From the NCBI RefSeq assembly GCF_000382305.1, contig NZ_KB908037.1, positions 1-38,754 on the forward strand: DNA of 38,754 nucleotides, read 5' to 3'. The translations under genes were made by a program, and so were the position numbers. The stretch is from Vitreoscilla stercoraria DSM 513. GTDB lineage: Bacteria; Pseudomonadota; Gammaproteobacteria; Burkholderiales; Neisseriaceae. The notes beneath the pieces were generated by a model that did no database searches, was not told where the DNA came from, and was given only the letters and a program-made list of their open reading frames with translations. Below are positions 1 through 9,314 of the stretch, one piece after another (the first letter of the stretch is position 1; each line of letters begins with the position of its first letter).

Positions 1-157
1 GCAGTTTCTTGGGTGAATGTTGTTCCAGCAAAATCTGCAATTCGGTTTCAACCGCTTTGGCAATCAACTCCCTGGCTCCCTGACGCAGCAAATCGGTCAA
101 TGGGTCATTGAATGTTTGCTGTGGTTGTACGAATGCATTTGGGTTAAAATCAGTCAT
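1..157 (-). CDS. IS256-family-like transposase, N-terminal 52 residues (cut by window edge)
   Basis: Read on the minus strand from the ATG at 155-157, the frame stays open to the window edge. It begins MTDFNPNAFVQPQ and continues with DPLTDLLRQGARELIAKAVE and then ELQILLEQHSPKK. The block 'LxxLLRQGARELxAxAVExEL' is, from family knowledge, the N-terminus of IS256-type (mutator-like DDE) transposases, which are about 400 residues long; the catalytic part lies outside the window. A GGAAT stretch sits 5-9 bases before the ATG and can serve as ribosome binding site. The element lies directly against the broken 3' end of a TonB receptor gene and is the likely cause of that truncation. The family call rests on a short segment, so another mutator-type group is possible. 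Confidence 0.72.
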   Translation of the reverse strand, partial: MTDFNPNAFVQPQQTFNDPLTDLLRQGARELIAKAVETELQILLEQHSPKKL

Positions 158-255
158 GGCGTATTCCTTTTGTTGGTTGAAATCTTGGCGGAAATCAATC
201 AACAGGATACGCCTTCTTCATTTGTACGTCATACACCAGAAATGACTATAGCTCC
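1..255 (-). mobile_element. End of an IS256-like insertion sequence
   Basis: The transposase start codon lies at 155-157. Homology to TonB receptors stops at about 250-260, where the receptor reading frame changes from plausible beta-barrel sequence (SDASNVQVQ) to a short unrelated tail ending at 229. The element's terminus should therefore lie at about 240-260. I could not define the terminal inverted repeat or the target duplication, because the other end of the element is outside the window; the boundary given is approximate. Confidence 0.6.
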
Positions 256-1874
256 TTGCACTTGTACGTTGGAGGCATCTGAGACTAAAGCATTTTTCTC
301 TTGTAAATCAAAATAAGCGAGTGAGAAACGACCATCTAAGTTCATAGGGCTGTATTTCAAACCAGCTTCAATTTGTCGGCCTTCGTATGGCTTGTACGCA
401 CGATTATTGGCATCGCCGCCTGAAATTGGGCGGAAAGATTCAGAGTAGTTCACATACGGTGACAAACCCATGTCAAATTGGTACATCAAACCCGCATTGT
501 AAGAGGTATGATTGACATTATAGCTTTGGTCAACGACACCAATATGACCGGAGCTTTTGGCTTGGTCATGACGAACACCCATGTTCAATACCCAATGCTG
601 GTCCCATTTGTATTGATTTTGTGCATACAGGCCGGTTTGTTTCAATTTGATGTGGTAAGGGTCACCGCTTAAGGTGATATCAGCACCGTATTGAGGGTTG
701 AACATGTCCAAGCCAGGCACATAACCGAAGCCATTGTTTTTACCATCGGTGGTGGAATGCACATAGTCCATGCCAACCAATAAGGTATTTTCAAAGCTAT
801 CCCCTTGCCACAGCTTGCTGATGCGGTTGTCCAACGTATGAACATCGCTGTCACCATCGCTGTATGAATAACCACGGTAAGCAGTGCGATCGCCATCCGA
901 ACCCCATGCAAACACGCCTTGGTTGAGCAAATCTAAATGGCTATAGCGGTAATTTTGGCTGAATTTCCAACCATTGCCAAAGTCATGCTGCAACTCATAA
1001 CCAGCAGTGACTTGGGTGCGGTCAGTCTTATCAAAACTGGGTTCTCCCATGGAGGTGTCACGGTCAATTTTGCCGTATGGGGTATCGATGAGGGTGCCAT
1101 AAGCGGGCAAGAAACCATTGGTGGGTCGGCCTTTTCATGTTGGTAGCTGGCCAATAGGGTGAGGTTGGTATGCTCAGAAATATCCCAAGTTAAGCTGGGC
1201 GCAAAATAATAATGTTTCATATTGGCAAATTCAATTTGGCTGTCTTCTCGCCGCGCTTGCGCCACCACACGGTAGCGCACGCTGTTGTCTTCTGTCAAAA
1301 CCCCGCTGTAATCTGCACCTATGCTACCGCGTTTGTCGGTTCCCAAGCCCAATTTGACTTCGCCTGCTGGTTCGGTTTTGGGACGTTTGCTCACTAAATT
1401 GACCACACCGCCAGCATTGGCTGCACCATACAAATTGGAGTTGGCACCTTTAATCACCTCTATGCTTTCTAAGCCATAGGTTTCAGGCAACCATACAAAA
1501 AAACCATTAGGAGTGGTGACGTTGCCATCGATGGCCACTGAAGCATCGAAGCCGCGTATTTTGAACCAGTCGACCTTGTTGTCATTACCGTACATATTGG
1601 TCAATACGCCCGCTTGGTTGGCAATGGCTTCATCGACTTTGTGCACGGCTTGTTCGTCCATGCTGTTGCGCTTGATGATGTCTGCTGAGCGAGTGTCATG
1701 GAATTTAATGCCGCCGACTTTACCAGCCGAACCAACCACAACAATGGCGTTGAGCTCTGTATTGGTTTCTGTTGCTGCGTCAGGTACATCAGTAGCATAT
1801 ACAGGCGCATATGCCAGTAAAATGGCAGTGCTTAACAGCGCCAAATGAAATTTTTTAGAAGAAGTAGAAGACAT
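229..1874 (-). pseudogene. TonB-dependent siderophore receptor, frameshifted and 3'-truncated
   Basis: In life this would be an outer-membrane, TonB-energised ferric-siderophore receptor of the FhuA/FhuE/FoxA type. The first part (1874 to about 1120) has a signal peptide (about residues 1-27, ending PVYA), a TonB-box-like ELNAIVVVGS and a plug domain with WFKIRGFDA and GANSNLYGAANAGGVVNLVSK. Near 1114-1127 the reading moves to another frame: the first frame degenerates after HEKADPP, while the second resumes with LPAYGTLIDTPYGK and barrel sequence. One missing base in the CCACCAATGG stretch explains it. The second frame stops at 229, about 548 codons from the start, whereas such receptors are about 700 residues long and end in an aromatic residue. 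The tail is replaced by the IS element. It was last in the fhuC-D-B operon, 20 bases after the ABC transporter. Two independent lesions make it non-functional. Confidence 0.88.
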
Positions 1875-1894
1875 AATGGGTCTCTTTATGGGTT

Positions 1895-3542
1895 TTAAAA
1901 TGATGAGTGTGCACTGGCTGGATCGTAGTCAGTGAGTTTGCCTTGGTGCATTTGGATGATGCGGTCGGCATGATGAAAGTATTTGTCATCGTGGCTGATG
2001 GCAAAAATGGTATGGCCTTGTTGCTTGAGTAACGGCAACAATTGCTCGTAAAATACCTTACGAAAATGTGGATCTTGATCAGCAGCCCATTCGTCCAATA
2101 TCAATACAGGCCGCTGTTCTACTGCCGCAATGAGTAGGCCTAAACGCTTCTTTTGACCTTGTGACAAAGCAGTATTTTGAATGTGACCATCAACAATTTC
2201 GGTTTTGTTGTGCATGCGCAAATGCTGCAGCCATGCATGAATCAAATTGGTATCGGCAAGTTGACCATCACCACTCAATAAATGGCTGAACAAATGCACA
2301 TCAGTGAACACACTGGAAAAATACTGACGGTATGCCCAGCGGTTGTTGGCATCGATTGTGGTGTCATCGACCTCAATGTGGCCGCTGGTGGGAAGATACA
2401 GGCCGCTTAATAACAACGATAAAGTCGATTTGCCGCTGCCATTTTGACCAATCAAAAAAACGGTTTCGCCACGTTGTAACGTAAAATCCAATGGGGCCAA
2501 AACAAAGTTTGATGTACCATTGGTTGCACTGTCATAGGCATATGTTACTTGATTTAAATGGATGCGTTGCCAATCTTTTGGCAACAGCGTAGGTTGTAAA
2601 AAAATCGGTTGAAGGTTCAGGCAGATTCAGTTCGCTTAAGGCTTGTAATGCCACCTTGCCTTGTAATACAGTAGGGTAAGCACCTACCGCTGCCAACAAC
2701 GGTGTGCGGATGAACAATACGGTGATGGCGATGGTGGTCGCATCGGCAATACTGGCCCAGTGTTGGTAATAGGCCAAATAAAAAATAAACCCGACTGCAC
2801 CCAACATCATCACATTCGTCCAATTGCCAGCTAATGCATGAAAATTGTCAGCCCAAACTACATGATGGCGACGTTTTTGTGCAGTAGGGGCAAATGTTTC
2901 ATGGTAAAAACGCTGGGCACGGTAGTGGTTCAAACTCAGTTCTTTGTGACCATTTAAGGCCGCTTCATATTGCTGGAATAAGTCGTTTTCTTGCAGACGC
3001 ATGTGTCCTAAGTGACGATACACATGCTTGACGGTGATATAACTGCCCATAAGGGTTACAGCCATCCACACCAGTGTCACAGCAAATAAACTCGGTGACA
3101 AATACAGCAAATAAGCACAAGCTGCAGTGATAAACAAACCGCCTTGCAGCAATTCGGGCATGCGCACAAACATATAACTGATGGCTTGAATGTCGCCAGA
3201 GAGACTGGCCATTATTCTGCCTTTACCCAAGGTTTGGATGTGGCGAAAGTCGCTGTCCATAATTTGTTTGAGTAGGCGCGTGAGTAAGTCGTACACCAAT
3301 TGGTGTCCCAAACGGGTTAAAGCCATTTGTGCCCAAGTAGCAAGCAACAAATACAACAGCAATAAACCTACAAACCATACAATGGCTTGACTATACGTTG
3401 TATCGGCCTGTAACAATCGTGTGTTGATAAATGCCAACACTGCCACGCCCATGATGCTGGAACACAATGACAACAGCAGCATAATGACAATGTGACTGCG
3501 ATAACGTTGTATGGCAAAAGACAGGGTTTGGGTAAAATTCAT
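1895..3542 (-). pseudogene. Cyclic-peptide/siderophore ABC exporter (PvdE/SyrD type), frameshifted at a 7-A tract
   Basis: This is an exporter half-transporter: a six-helix membrane domain (3542 to about 2610, MNFTQTLSFAIQRYRS onward) followed by an ATPase domain (about 2600-1895). The ATPase has Walker A GQNGSGKS, signature LSQGQKKR, Walker B VLILDEW and switch histidine ISHDD. Family knowledge places this architecture with the PvdE/SyrD cyclic-peptide transporters often found beside siderophore receptors. The two parts lie in different frames. The switch falls at a run of seven A on the plus strand (2598-2604): six would give continuous STDFLQPTLLPKDWQRI, seven give premature termination at 2532. 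The start ATG overlaps the stop of the permease gene (ATGA). It could be a true pseudogene, a phase-variable gene or a homopolymer sequencing error; decay of its neighbours favours the first. Confidence 0.82.
2598..2604. repeat. A7 homopolymer at the frameshift of the ABC exporter
   Basis: Seven consecutive A on the plus strand (seven T on the coding strand) lie exactly where the membrane and ATPase domains fall out of frame. Removing one base restores a single frame. Such tracts can slip during replication, and equally during sequencing. Confidence 0.75.
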
Positions 3543-5517
3543 GTTTTTCGCATCAATCTAAAGAAGTAAGCTCCACCAAGTAAAGTGGCCATTAGACCGG
3601 CGGGGATTTCATACGGATAAACAATTTGGCGGCCTAACCAGTCGGCAAATACCATGGCAATCACCGCAATGGTGGCAGCGGCCATCAGTTGGTGTAAGGG
3701 CTTATGAAAGCCCAAAATTTTGGCTAAATGCGGGGCCCATAAACCAACGAAGCACATGGGGCCGAGCATCAAAGTGGACAGTGCCGTCAAAATAGCGGCC
3801 AAAACCACCAGTATTTTTTGGGTTAAGGGTACATTCAAACCCAAAGATTGGGCCATGATGGGATTTAAGCTGAGCAGTCCTAAGCAGCGTGCTAGGGGTA
3901 GGCTCAGTATCAACAACAGCAAAGCAATGCCAATTAAACCATTGGCCAATAAAGGTGTGGCTTGGTAAGTTGAACCAGACAACCAAACCAAAACACTTTG
4001 CGCCCGCGGATCACCTACAGCCAAAAACACATTGATTAAAGCATCAAACAAAGCAGCGATGGCCATGCCAGTGAGTAAAATGCGTTCGGGCTGTAAACCG
4101 CTGTTGCGGTTGAATAACAAAATGATTGTCAGAGTGGCTATGGCCGAACCTACACCGCACATCCACAAATAACCACTGCTGCTGATACCCAATAAGAGGG
4201 CAATAAATACACCAGCGGCAGTGCCAGCACTGATGCCAAGCAATTCGGGACTGGCCATGGGGTTGAGCGTCATGCGTTGCAAAATGACGCCTGCCGTAGC
4301 CAACATGATGCCTGCCGCTGCGGACATCAACAATCGTGGGTAACGCAATAGCCAAGCATCTTTGTCCAAATTGATGTACCAACCATATGCATCTTGTGTT
4401 ACCCACAGACTTATCAGCAATACCGTGACTGCTAATACCATCATGATGAAAATGGTGGGGCGGTTGAATGGGGTGATGTGGACGTAATCTTTGTAGTCTT
4501 GTACCAAAGGTGTTGGCAAGGCGCGAAAAATCAGCCATAACAATAAAGGCGCACCGATAAAAGCTGTTACTGCACCTGTAGACAATAGCCAACCTGTGTG
4601 CAGTGCCAAAATTTGCAATACGGTATCGGTAAGCAATAGCAACAAAGCACCGATGGCAAACGCGACCATGCTTTGGGTTTTGAAATTGTGCAAGCCAAGA
4701 TGTTTGCTCGCGGCTGCCGCAGCCAAACCTGCAAAACCCATCATTCCCACCATGCTGACAACGCTAGCACATAAAAAAGCGGCCAATACCAAGCCTGCCA
4801 AGCGCAAAGACAACACAGGTACGCCCAAACTTTTTGCTTGTTCATCGCCTAAGCTAAGCATAGACAATGGTTTGGACAATAAAGCAATGGCGATAAACAC
4901 TATGGTTGGGTTGCACGCAAGGTCAAATCCAAGACGTCTTGCCAGCCATCTTGTACCAAAGAGCCACTGCTCCACTGCATGATGCCGCGGGCTTCTTCGC
5001 TGTAAAACAGCATCAATGTCATGCTTAATCCACCCAAATACAGGTTTAAAATCAAACCTGCTAAAATCATACGCACAGGATGAAGGCCATTTTTGTATGA
5101 CAAAGCCAACACCATACTCATGCTGACAATAGCCCCCAAAAAAGCCCAGACATCCGCACGCCACAACATCCATTTGGGAAAAAACAGCGTGACGATTAAT
5201 AAAACGATTTGTGCACCGCTGCTAACGGCCAAAGTATTGTCTGCGGCAAGGGGGTTACGGGTTAGTTGTTGCAACACTACCCCACAGACCGCTAACACTC
5301 CGCCTGCCAACATCGCCATAACCAAGCGAGGTAGCACCGAGGTTTGCAGTAATAGGGCTTCTAAAGACAATTCTTTAGAATTAGAAAACAGTATTTGCCA
5401 AGCAGGTGCACCACTGTCATGCCATAACACAAGAAGACTGATAAGGCACAGTAACAATAAGCTGCCCAATACCCAGTGCCATTTTCGATTGCCTCTAGGC
5501 AGTTGTGTACTTACCAT
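3539..5517 (-). pseudogene. FhuB-type ferric-siderophore ABC permease (double-length), frameshifted
   Basis: This is an inner-membrane permease of the FecCD/BtuC family in the fused FhuB form (two ten-helix halves, about 660 residues), which moves ferric siderophore from a FhuD-like binding protein into the cytoplasm. The first half starts at 5517 (MVSTQLPRGNRKWHW) and shows LPRLVMAMLAGGVLAVCG and QLTRNPLAADNTL. The second half contains the parallel motif YPRLLMSAAAGIMLATAG and MTLNPMASPELLG. The first frame runs into a stop at about 4900 after LDLTLRATQP. Another frame resumes with NPTIVFIAIALLSKPLSML, and one missing base around 4908-4914 accounts for the break. The gene overlaps fhuD by 7 bases upstream and the ABC exporter by 4 bases downstream. 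As drawn it would make only the first 205 residues, so the transporter should be inactive. Confidence 0.86.
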
Positions 5518-6389
5518 GTACCCACCTTGTTGCCATTTAAGCTGGCAGTCAATTCATTACCAAAACGCTGCATAGAAGGCAGAGCTCCAAAACTCCACAC
5601 TGCCGGCAATACAATTTGATTGACCGAACGACTGTAAGGCAAGCGTTGCCATAACGCACTTTTTTGTAACTGCTGTGCCACATTGGCAGGATGAGGGTGC
5701 ACGACGATTAAACGGGTGTTTGCAGGCAATTTAGACAGTTGCAATAAATCAATTTGGCTAAAGCCCCATGCATTGGTTGGCATGTTCCAAGCATTGCGTA
5801 AACGAAGTTGTGTCAAAGCTTGACCATACATGCTGTTATTGCCATATATGCGTAAATGGCGCGCATCTATGAATTGCACGATGGCATAAGGCCGCTTTGC
5901 ATGTGGTGCCAATTGCTTGCTCTGGTGTGAAAATTGTTGCATGGCTTGCTGAATTAAGGTTTCAGCAGCAGGTTGACCAATGAGTTTACCCAATGCTCGG
6001 GTTTGTGCCACGCTATGGTGCCACTCTATGCCTTGAGAGGTAAAGAAATCGATGCTGACACTTTTAGCATTTGGGATGGCCCGTGCTTGCAATTGCATAA
6101 ACCACGATGAATTCACAACCAAATCAGGACGCAATTGGCGTATTAATTCCAGATTGGGTTGGGCACGCAAACCAATATCAACAGTGCTAGGAGGTAATGC
6201 AGGTTGTGCCACCCAGCGCTGGTATGCACGTTTGTCACCCACGCCAATAGGTGCATGCCCCATCGCCACAAGGGTTTCAACAATGGCCCAATCCGATGAA
6301 ATGATTTTGATGTTTTGTGCCTGTAACAAAACTGGTAGGCACAACAAAGCAATCAATAGCGACCTGTAAAGGTTTACAGGCCGCATCAT
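5511..6389 (-). CDS. FhuD-like iron-siderophore periplasmic binding protein
   Basis: This 292-residue secreted binding protein belongs to the helical-backbone metal receptor family. Residues 1-24 (basic start, then SLLIALLCLPVLLQAQ) form a signal peptide. The mature part begins NIKIISSDWAIVETLVAMG, the typical opening beta strand of FhuD/BtuF proteins, followed by APIGVGDKRAYQRW and LRPDLVVNSSWF. Its role would be to pass ferric siderophore to the FhuB-like permease. The start ATG overlaps the stop of the ATPase gene (ATGATG), and its own stop overlaps the permease start, so translation is coupled. The frame is intact although the permease, exporter and receptor of the same operon are broken, so it is probably a recently orphaned part. 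Hydroxamate specificity is an inference from FhuD resemblance only. Confidence 0.85.
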   Translation of the reverse strand: MMRPVNLYRSLLIALLCLPVLLQAQNIKIISSDWAIVETLVAMGHAPIGVGDKRAYQRWVAQPALPPSTVDIGLRAQPNLELIRQLRPDLVVNSSWFMQLQARAIPNAKSVSIDFFTSQGIEWHHSVAQTRALGKLIGQPAAETLIQQAMQQFSHQSKQLAPHAKRPYAIVQFIDARHLRIYGNNSMYGQALTQLRLRNAWNMPTNAWGFSQIDLLQLSKLPANTRLIVVHPHPANVAQQLQKSALWQRLPYSRSVNQIVLPAVWSFGALPSMQRFGNELTASLNGNKVGTW

Positions 6390-7150
6390 AATAAGGCCAC
6401 AGTGTGTTGATTCACAGGATGGGGCAATAAAGATAAGGCCACGCCATAAATATCTTGAAGCTTTGCTTGAGTCATCAATTCTGCTGGCTTTTCATCGTAG
6501 AGCAAGCTTCCGTGTTTGATGGCAATCAAGCGGTCGCAGTATTGTGCGGCCAAATTAATGTCATGAATAACGATGATGACACCCAAACCCAATTCATGGG
6601 CAAGAGTGTGCACCAATTGAATCACTTCCAATTGATGGGCAATGTCCAAAGCTGCCAATGGTTCATCCAGCAGTAAATAACGGCTTTTTTGTGCCACACA
6701 TATCGCCAAAAACACGCGATGGCGCTCTCCGCCTGACAAAGTGTCAACCAATTGTTGTGCAAATGCTTCGGTATGCGTCAGTTTCAAGGCCTGATTGATG
6801 ATGTGTTCATCTTGGTGATTCATGCATGTCATCAAACCATGCCATGCAAAGCGCCCCATTTGTACCAATTCAAAGGCAGTGAGTCCAGTAGCTGCAGGCA
6901 GGTGTTGGGGTAAGTAGGCAATTTCTCGAGCCAAAGCCTTGCTATGCCATTGTTGCAGTGACTTGTCATCAAGTAAAACTGTGCCATGAGTCGGTTTGAG
7001 TTGCTTAGCCAGCAGCTTTAGCAAAGTGGATTTACCTGAACCATTGTGACCGATTAGGCCAGTGACCATGCCAGTTGAAAATTGCAAAGACATAGGTTGT
7101 AACAATTGACGCTGAAGTACACTGAACTCAATCCGATTGATTGATAACAA
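6386..7150 (-). CDS. FhuC-like iron-siderophore ABC transporter ATPase
   Basis: This 254-residue cytoplasmic ATPase has all the motifs of a siderophore-import nucleotide-binding subunit: Walker A GHNGSGKST at about residues 34-42, Q-loop IAYLPQ, signature LSGGERHRV, Walker B YLLLDEP and switch histidine VIHD. It would power the FhuB-like permease. The start chosen is the TTG at 7148-7150, preceded at good spacing by AGGA; no ATG gives a complete N-terminus. It is the first gene of the fhuC-fhuD-fhuB-exporter-receptor operon, with an ATGA overlap to the next gene. I searched the AT-rich upstream region for a Fur box and saw no convincing one. Confidence 0.87.
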   Translation of the reverse strand: MLSINRIEFSVLQRQLLQPMSLQFSTGMVTGLIGHNGSGKSTLLKLLAKQLKPTHGTVLLDDKSLQQWHSKALAREIAYLPQHLPAATGLTAFELVQMGRFAWHGLMTCMNHQDEHIINQALKLTHTEAFAQQLVDTLSGGERHRVFLAICVAQKSRYLLLDEPLAALDIAHQLEVIQLVHTLAHELGLGVIIVIHDINLAAQYCDRLIAIKHGSLLYDEKPAELMTQAKLQDIYGVALSLLPHPVNQHTVALL

Positions 7151-7905
7151 AACTGATTCCTATTTACTATAAGCAATGATTGTAGGCAATATTGCAGCAT
7201 AGGAATAAATTAATATTCACTATAATTTTTATAGTTTTTTAAAATAATCTTTGTAAAGTCTTGTGGTGACTGCATGTAAATATGCATATAAATTATGTTG
7301 AATGTCATGATATTGTTAATTTTTTGGTACAGGTGCAACAATATTGCGTAAATTTTGCCAGATTAATTTCATCTTTGTGTTTTGAATGAATACCATGTTG
7401 CTTAGCATTTTTAATGCAAGTTCGATTTTATGTATTCAAAACCTTGTTAGAAGACAATTTGCATATCTGACCTGTTTCCTTGTAGGAGTATACTTTTGTA
7501 GAGTCATCTAAGGTAGAAATTGGTGGCAACAGCGAGGGATTTTTTGGTCATGACTTTGACCTTTTAAAGTGAGTGAATATTCTCTCAGAAAAGTGTCTTA
7601 TTGTATTAGACCACTACAGGCTTAGATAGCAAAATCATTTTGATGGAGGCGTATGGCTATGTGTTGGCGGTGAATTTGAGTCGCTTAGGAACACAACATT
7701 TAAAGCGCTAATTTTTATTTCTATGGAATATGTATAAATTAATATAAAAAACATAGCCATTTATAAAAAATATTAATTTTTTGATTATATATTAATAAGA
7801 TAAGTGGAAATTTATGACAATATTATGTCGAAAATATACATTCAAGGTTAATTAAAACACCTTAGATTTGCCAGTTCATTCATTATCAATCTCTAAGGCA
7901 AGTCT
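7151..7905. other. Long AT-rich intergenic region without a recognisable gene
   Basis: This stretch of about 755 bases lies between the divergent fhuC-like and YkvI-like genes. It is clearly richer in A and T than its surroundings, with runs of TTAATATAAAA type near 7735-7800. It must contain the promoters of both genes. A GGTCA...TGACC inverted repeat is visible near 7547-7563. No open frame, tRNA or copy of the DUS-like 12-mer was found. It could be the remains of a deleted gene or an acquisition junction, but nothing shows this directly. Confidence 0.5.
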
Positions 7906-9015
7906 ATGGCACAAACGCAAACACATATTTCTTGGGGGCGTGTTCTCACGTATGCAGGCGCATTCATCGCTTTTTTGATTGGTTCGGGCTTTGCTACTGG
8001 TCAAGAAGTCATGCAGTATTTTACAGCTTATGGTTATTCAGGCATTTTAGGAATATTGGTCGTATTGGTGTTGTTTTGTTATGTAGGGCGTGAATTTGTC
8101 ATTATTGGAAATCATCAACGTTTTGAAAATGGTGGGCAAATTTATGAGTATCTATGTGGACGCTGGGTAGGTAGATTCTTCGATTACTTTTCTATTTTAT
8201 TTATTTACATGTCGTTTATTGTCATGATTGGAGGCACTGGTGCGACGGTATCACAACAATATGATTTGAATCCTTGGATTGGTGCTTTGGGAATGGGATT
8301 TGTTGTCGCATTAACAGTGATCTGTGGTTTAGATAAAATTGTGGATGTTTTAGGTAAAGTCGGCCCTGCTATTGTCGTATTGACAATCATTTTAGGCGGC
8401 ATTGCTATGGCCAAAAATCCAGATGGATTGGTGTCTGTTAATGAAATTTTGCCGAGTTTGAATTTAATGACGGCATCGGGTCATTGGTTTTTTGCAGCTA
8501 CTTCGTATGTAGGATTTTGTATGCTGTGGTTGGCAGGTTTTATGAGTTTAATGGGGTCTTCTGCGAAAAATTTGAAAGAAATTACTCGTGGCGCGGTTTT
8601 AGGTGCTTGTGGTTTCAGTTTGGCACTGGCCATTATTGCTTTGGGTTTAATGGCTAATTTGGAATTGGTAGCAGGTTCTATGGTTCCTACTTTGAAATTG
8701 GCTGGTTATATTCATCCGATGTTTGCTACGGTGTTTTCTGTCATTGTATTAGCTGGGATTTATACGACAGCAGTACCTTTATTATGGCAAGCTTCAGCTC
8801 GCTTTACTAATGGTAAATCGGCTGGTTTTAAAATTTTGACAGTGGTTTTAACAGCCATAGGCGTCTTTGTTGGTATGAAAATTCCATTTGACAGTTTGGT
8901 CAATGCCATTTACGTCATTAATGGTTATGTTGGTATTGTATTATTGGCATTTTTATTCATTCATACCATTCAACGCTTGCGTCATGCCAAGGTCTTAACT
9001 CTAAAATCACAATAA
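7906..9015 (+). CDS. YkvI-like membrane transporter (APC/LeuT-fold superfamily)
   Basis: This 369-residue protein has ten or more hydrophobic segments and a start (GRVLTYAGAFIAFLIGSGFA TGQE) typical of the YkvI family, in which the glycine-rich first helix is broken as in LeuT-fold transporters. The family is poorly characterised; transport of an amino acid or other small organic solute is likely, but the substrate is unknown. The start ATG at 7906 has AAGG about 8 bases upstream. The gene stands alone, with a long AT-rich leader and a strong terminator at 9104-9131. Its base composition and codon use (many A/T-ending codons) look more AT-rich than the genes to its right, which may indicate separate acquisition. 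Confidence 0.8.
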   Translation: MAQTQTHISWGRVLTYAGAFIAFLIGSGFATGQEVMQYFTAYGYSGILGILVVLVLFCYVGREFVIIGNHQRFENGGQIYEYLCGRWVGRFFDYFSILFIYMSFIVMIGGTGATVSQQYDLNPWIGALGMGFVVALTVICGLDKIVDVLGKVGPAIVVLTIILGGIAMAKNPDGLVSVNEILPSLNLMTASGHWFFAATSYVGFCMLWLAGFMSLMGSSAKNLKEITRGAVLGACGFSLALAIIALGLMANLELVAGSMVPTLKLAGYIHPMFATVFSVIVLAGIYTTAVPLLWQASARFTNGKSAGFKILTVVLTAIGVFVGMKIPFDSLVNAIYVINGYVGIVLLAFLFIHTIQRLRHAKVLTLKSQ

Positions 9016-9103
9016 ACCATCATTACAAAATATTAAGTATATTGATTAGAAAAGGTCAGTTACAGGATGCTCGGAAACATAACCTTTTATTTACCTGACA
9101 ATC

Positions 9104-9131
9104 AGCCTGAATCCATTTTCAGGCTTTTTTT
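9104..9131 (+). terminator. Intrinsic terminator of the YkvI-like gene
   Basis: The inverted repeat AGCCTGAA - TCCATT - TTCAGGCT is followed by a run of six further T. It lies 88 bases after the stop codon of the plus-strand transporter gene. Confidence 0.8.
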
Positions 9132-9232
9132 ATGAGTGACGTTTACTGCCAGTAAGATTTCAAAGAAACTGCCTTGTGCATGTTGGTCAGGAATACATGC
9201 TGAAGCCATATCGGAATTTTGGACATTGTTAC

Positions 9233-9244
9233 AAGCGTCCTGTA
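9233..9244 (+). repeat. DUS-like 12-mer AAGCGTCCTGTA, exact, intergenic
   Basis: First exact copy from the left edge of the window. It sits between the YkvI-like terminator and the 3' end of yejE, in the form acAAGCGTCCTGTAaat. Confidence 0.85.
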
Positions 9245-9314
9245 AATATTTGGCTGCCTAACTGCCTAACTTATGATGGAGAATTTGGCACAAAGCATTA
9301 ATCCAAGAAGAGCA

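Noticed and set aside
17..316. Plus-strand open frame of 99 codons at the left edge
   Set aside because: It lies antisense to the transposase N-terminus and the receptor remnant and has no recognisable protein sequence.
2532..3542. Programmed ribosomal frameshift in the ABC exporter
   Set aside because: The tract is a plain A7 (T7 in the coding strand) without a typical slippery heptamer or stimulatory structure, and two neighbouring genes also carry simple frameshifts.
7151..7260. Fur box upstream of the fhuC-like gene
   Set aside because: The region is AT-rich and gives only poor matches to the consensus; no convincing palindrome was found.
9100..9111. AATCAGCCTGAA resembles a Kingella-type DUS (10 of 12)
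   Set aside because: It forms the stem of an ordinary terminator, and a single imperfect copy can arise by chance.
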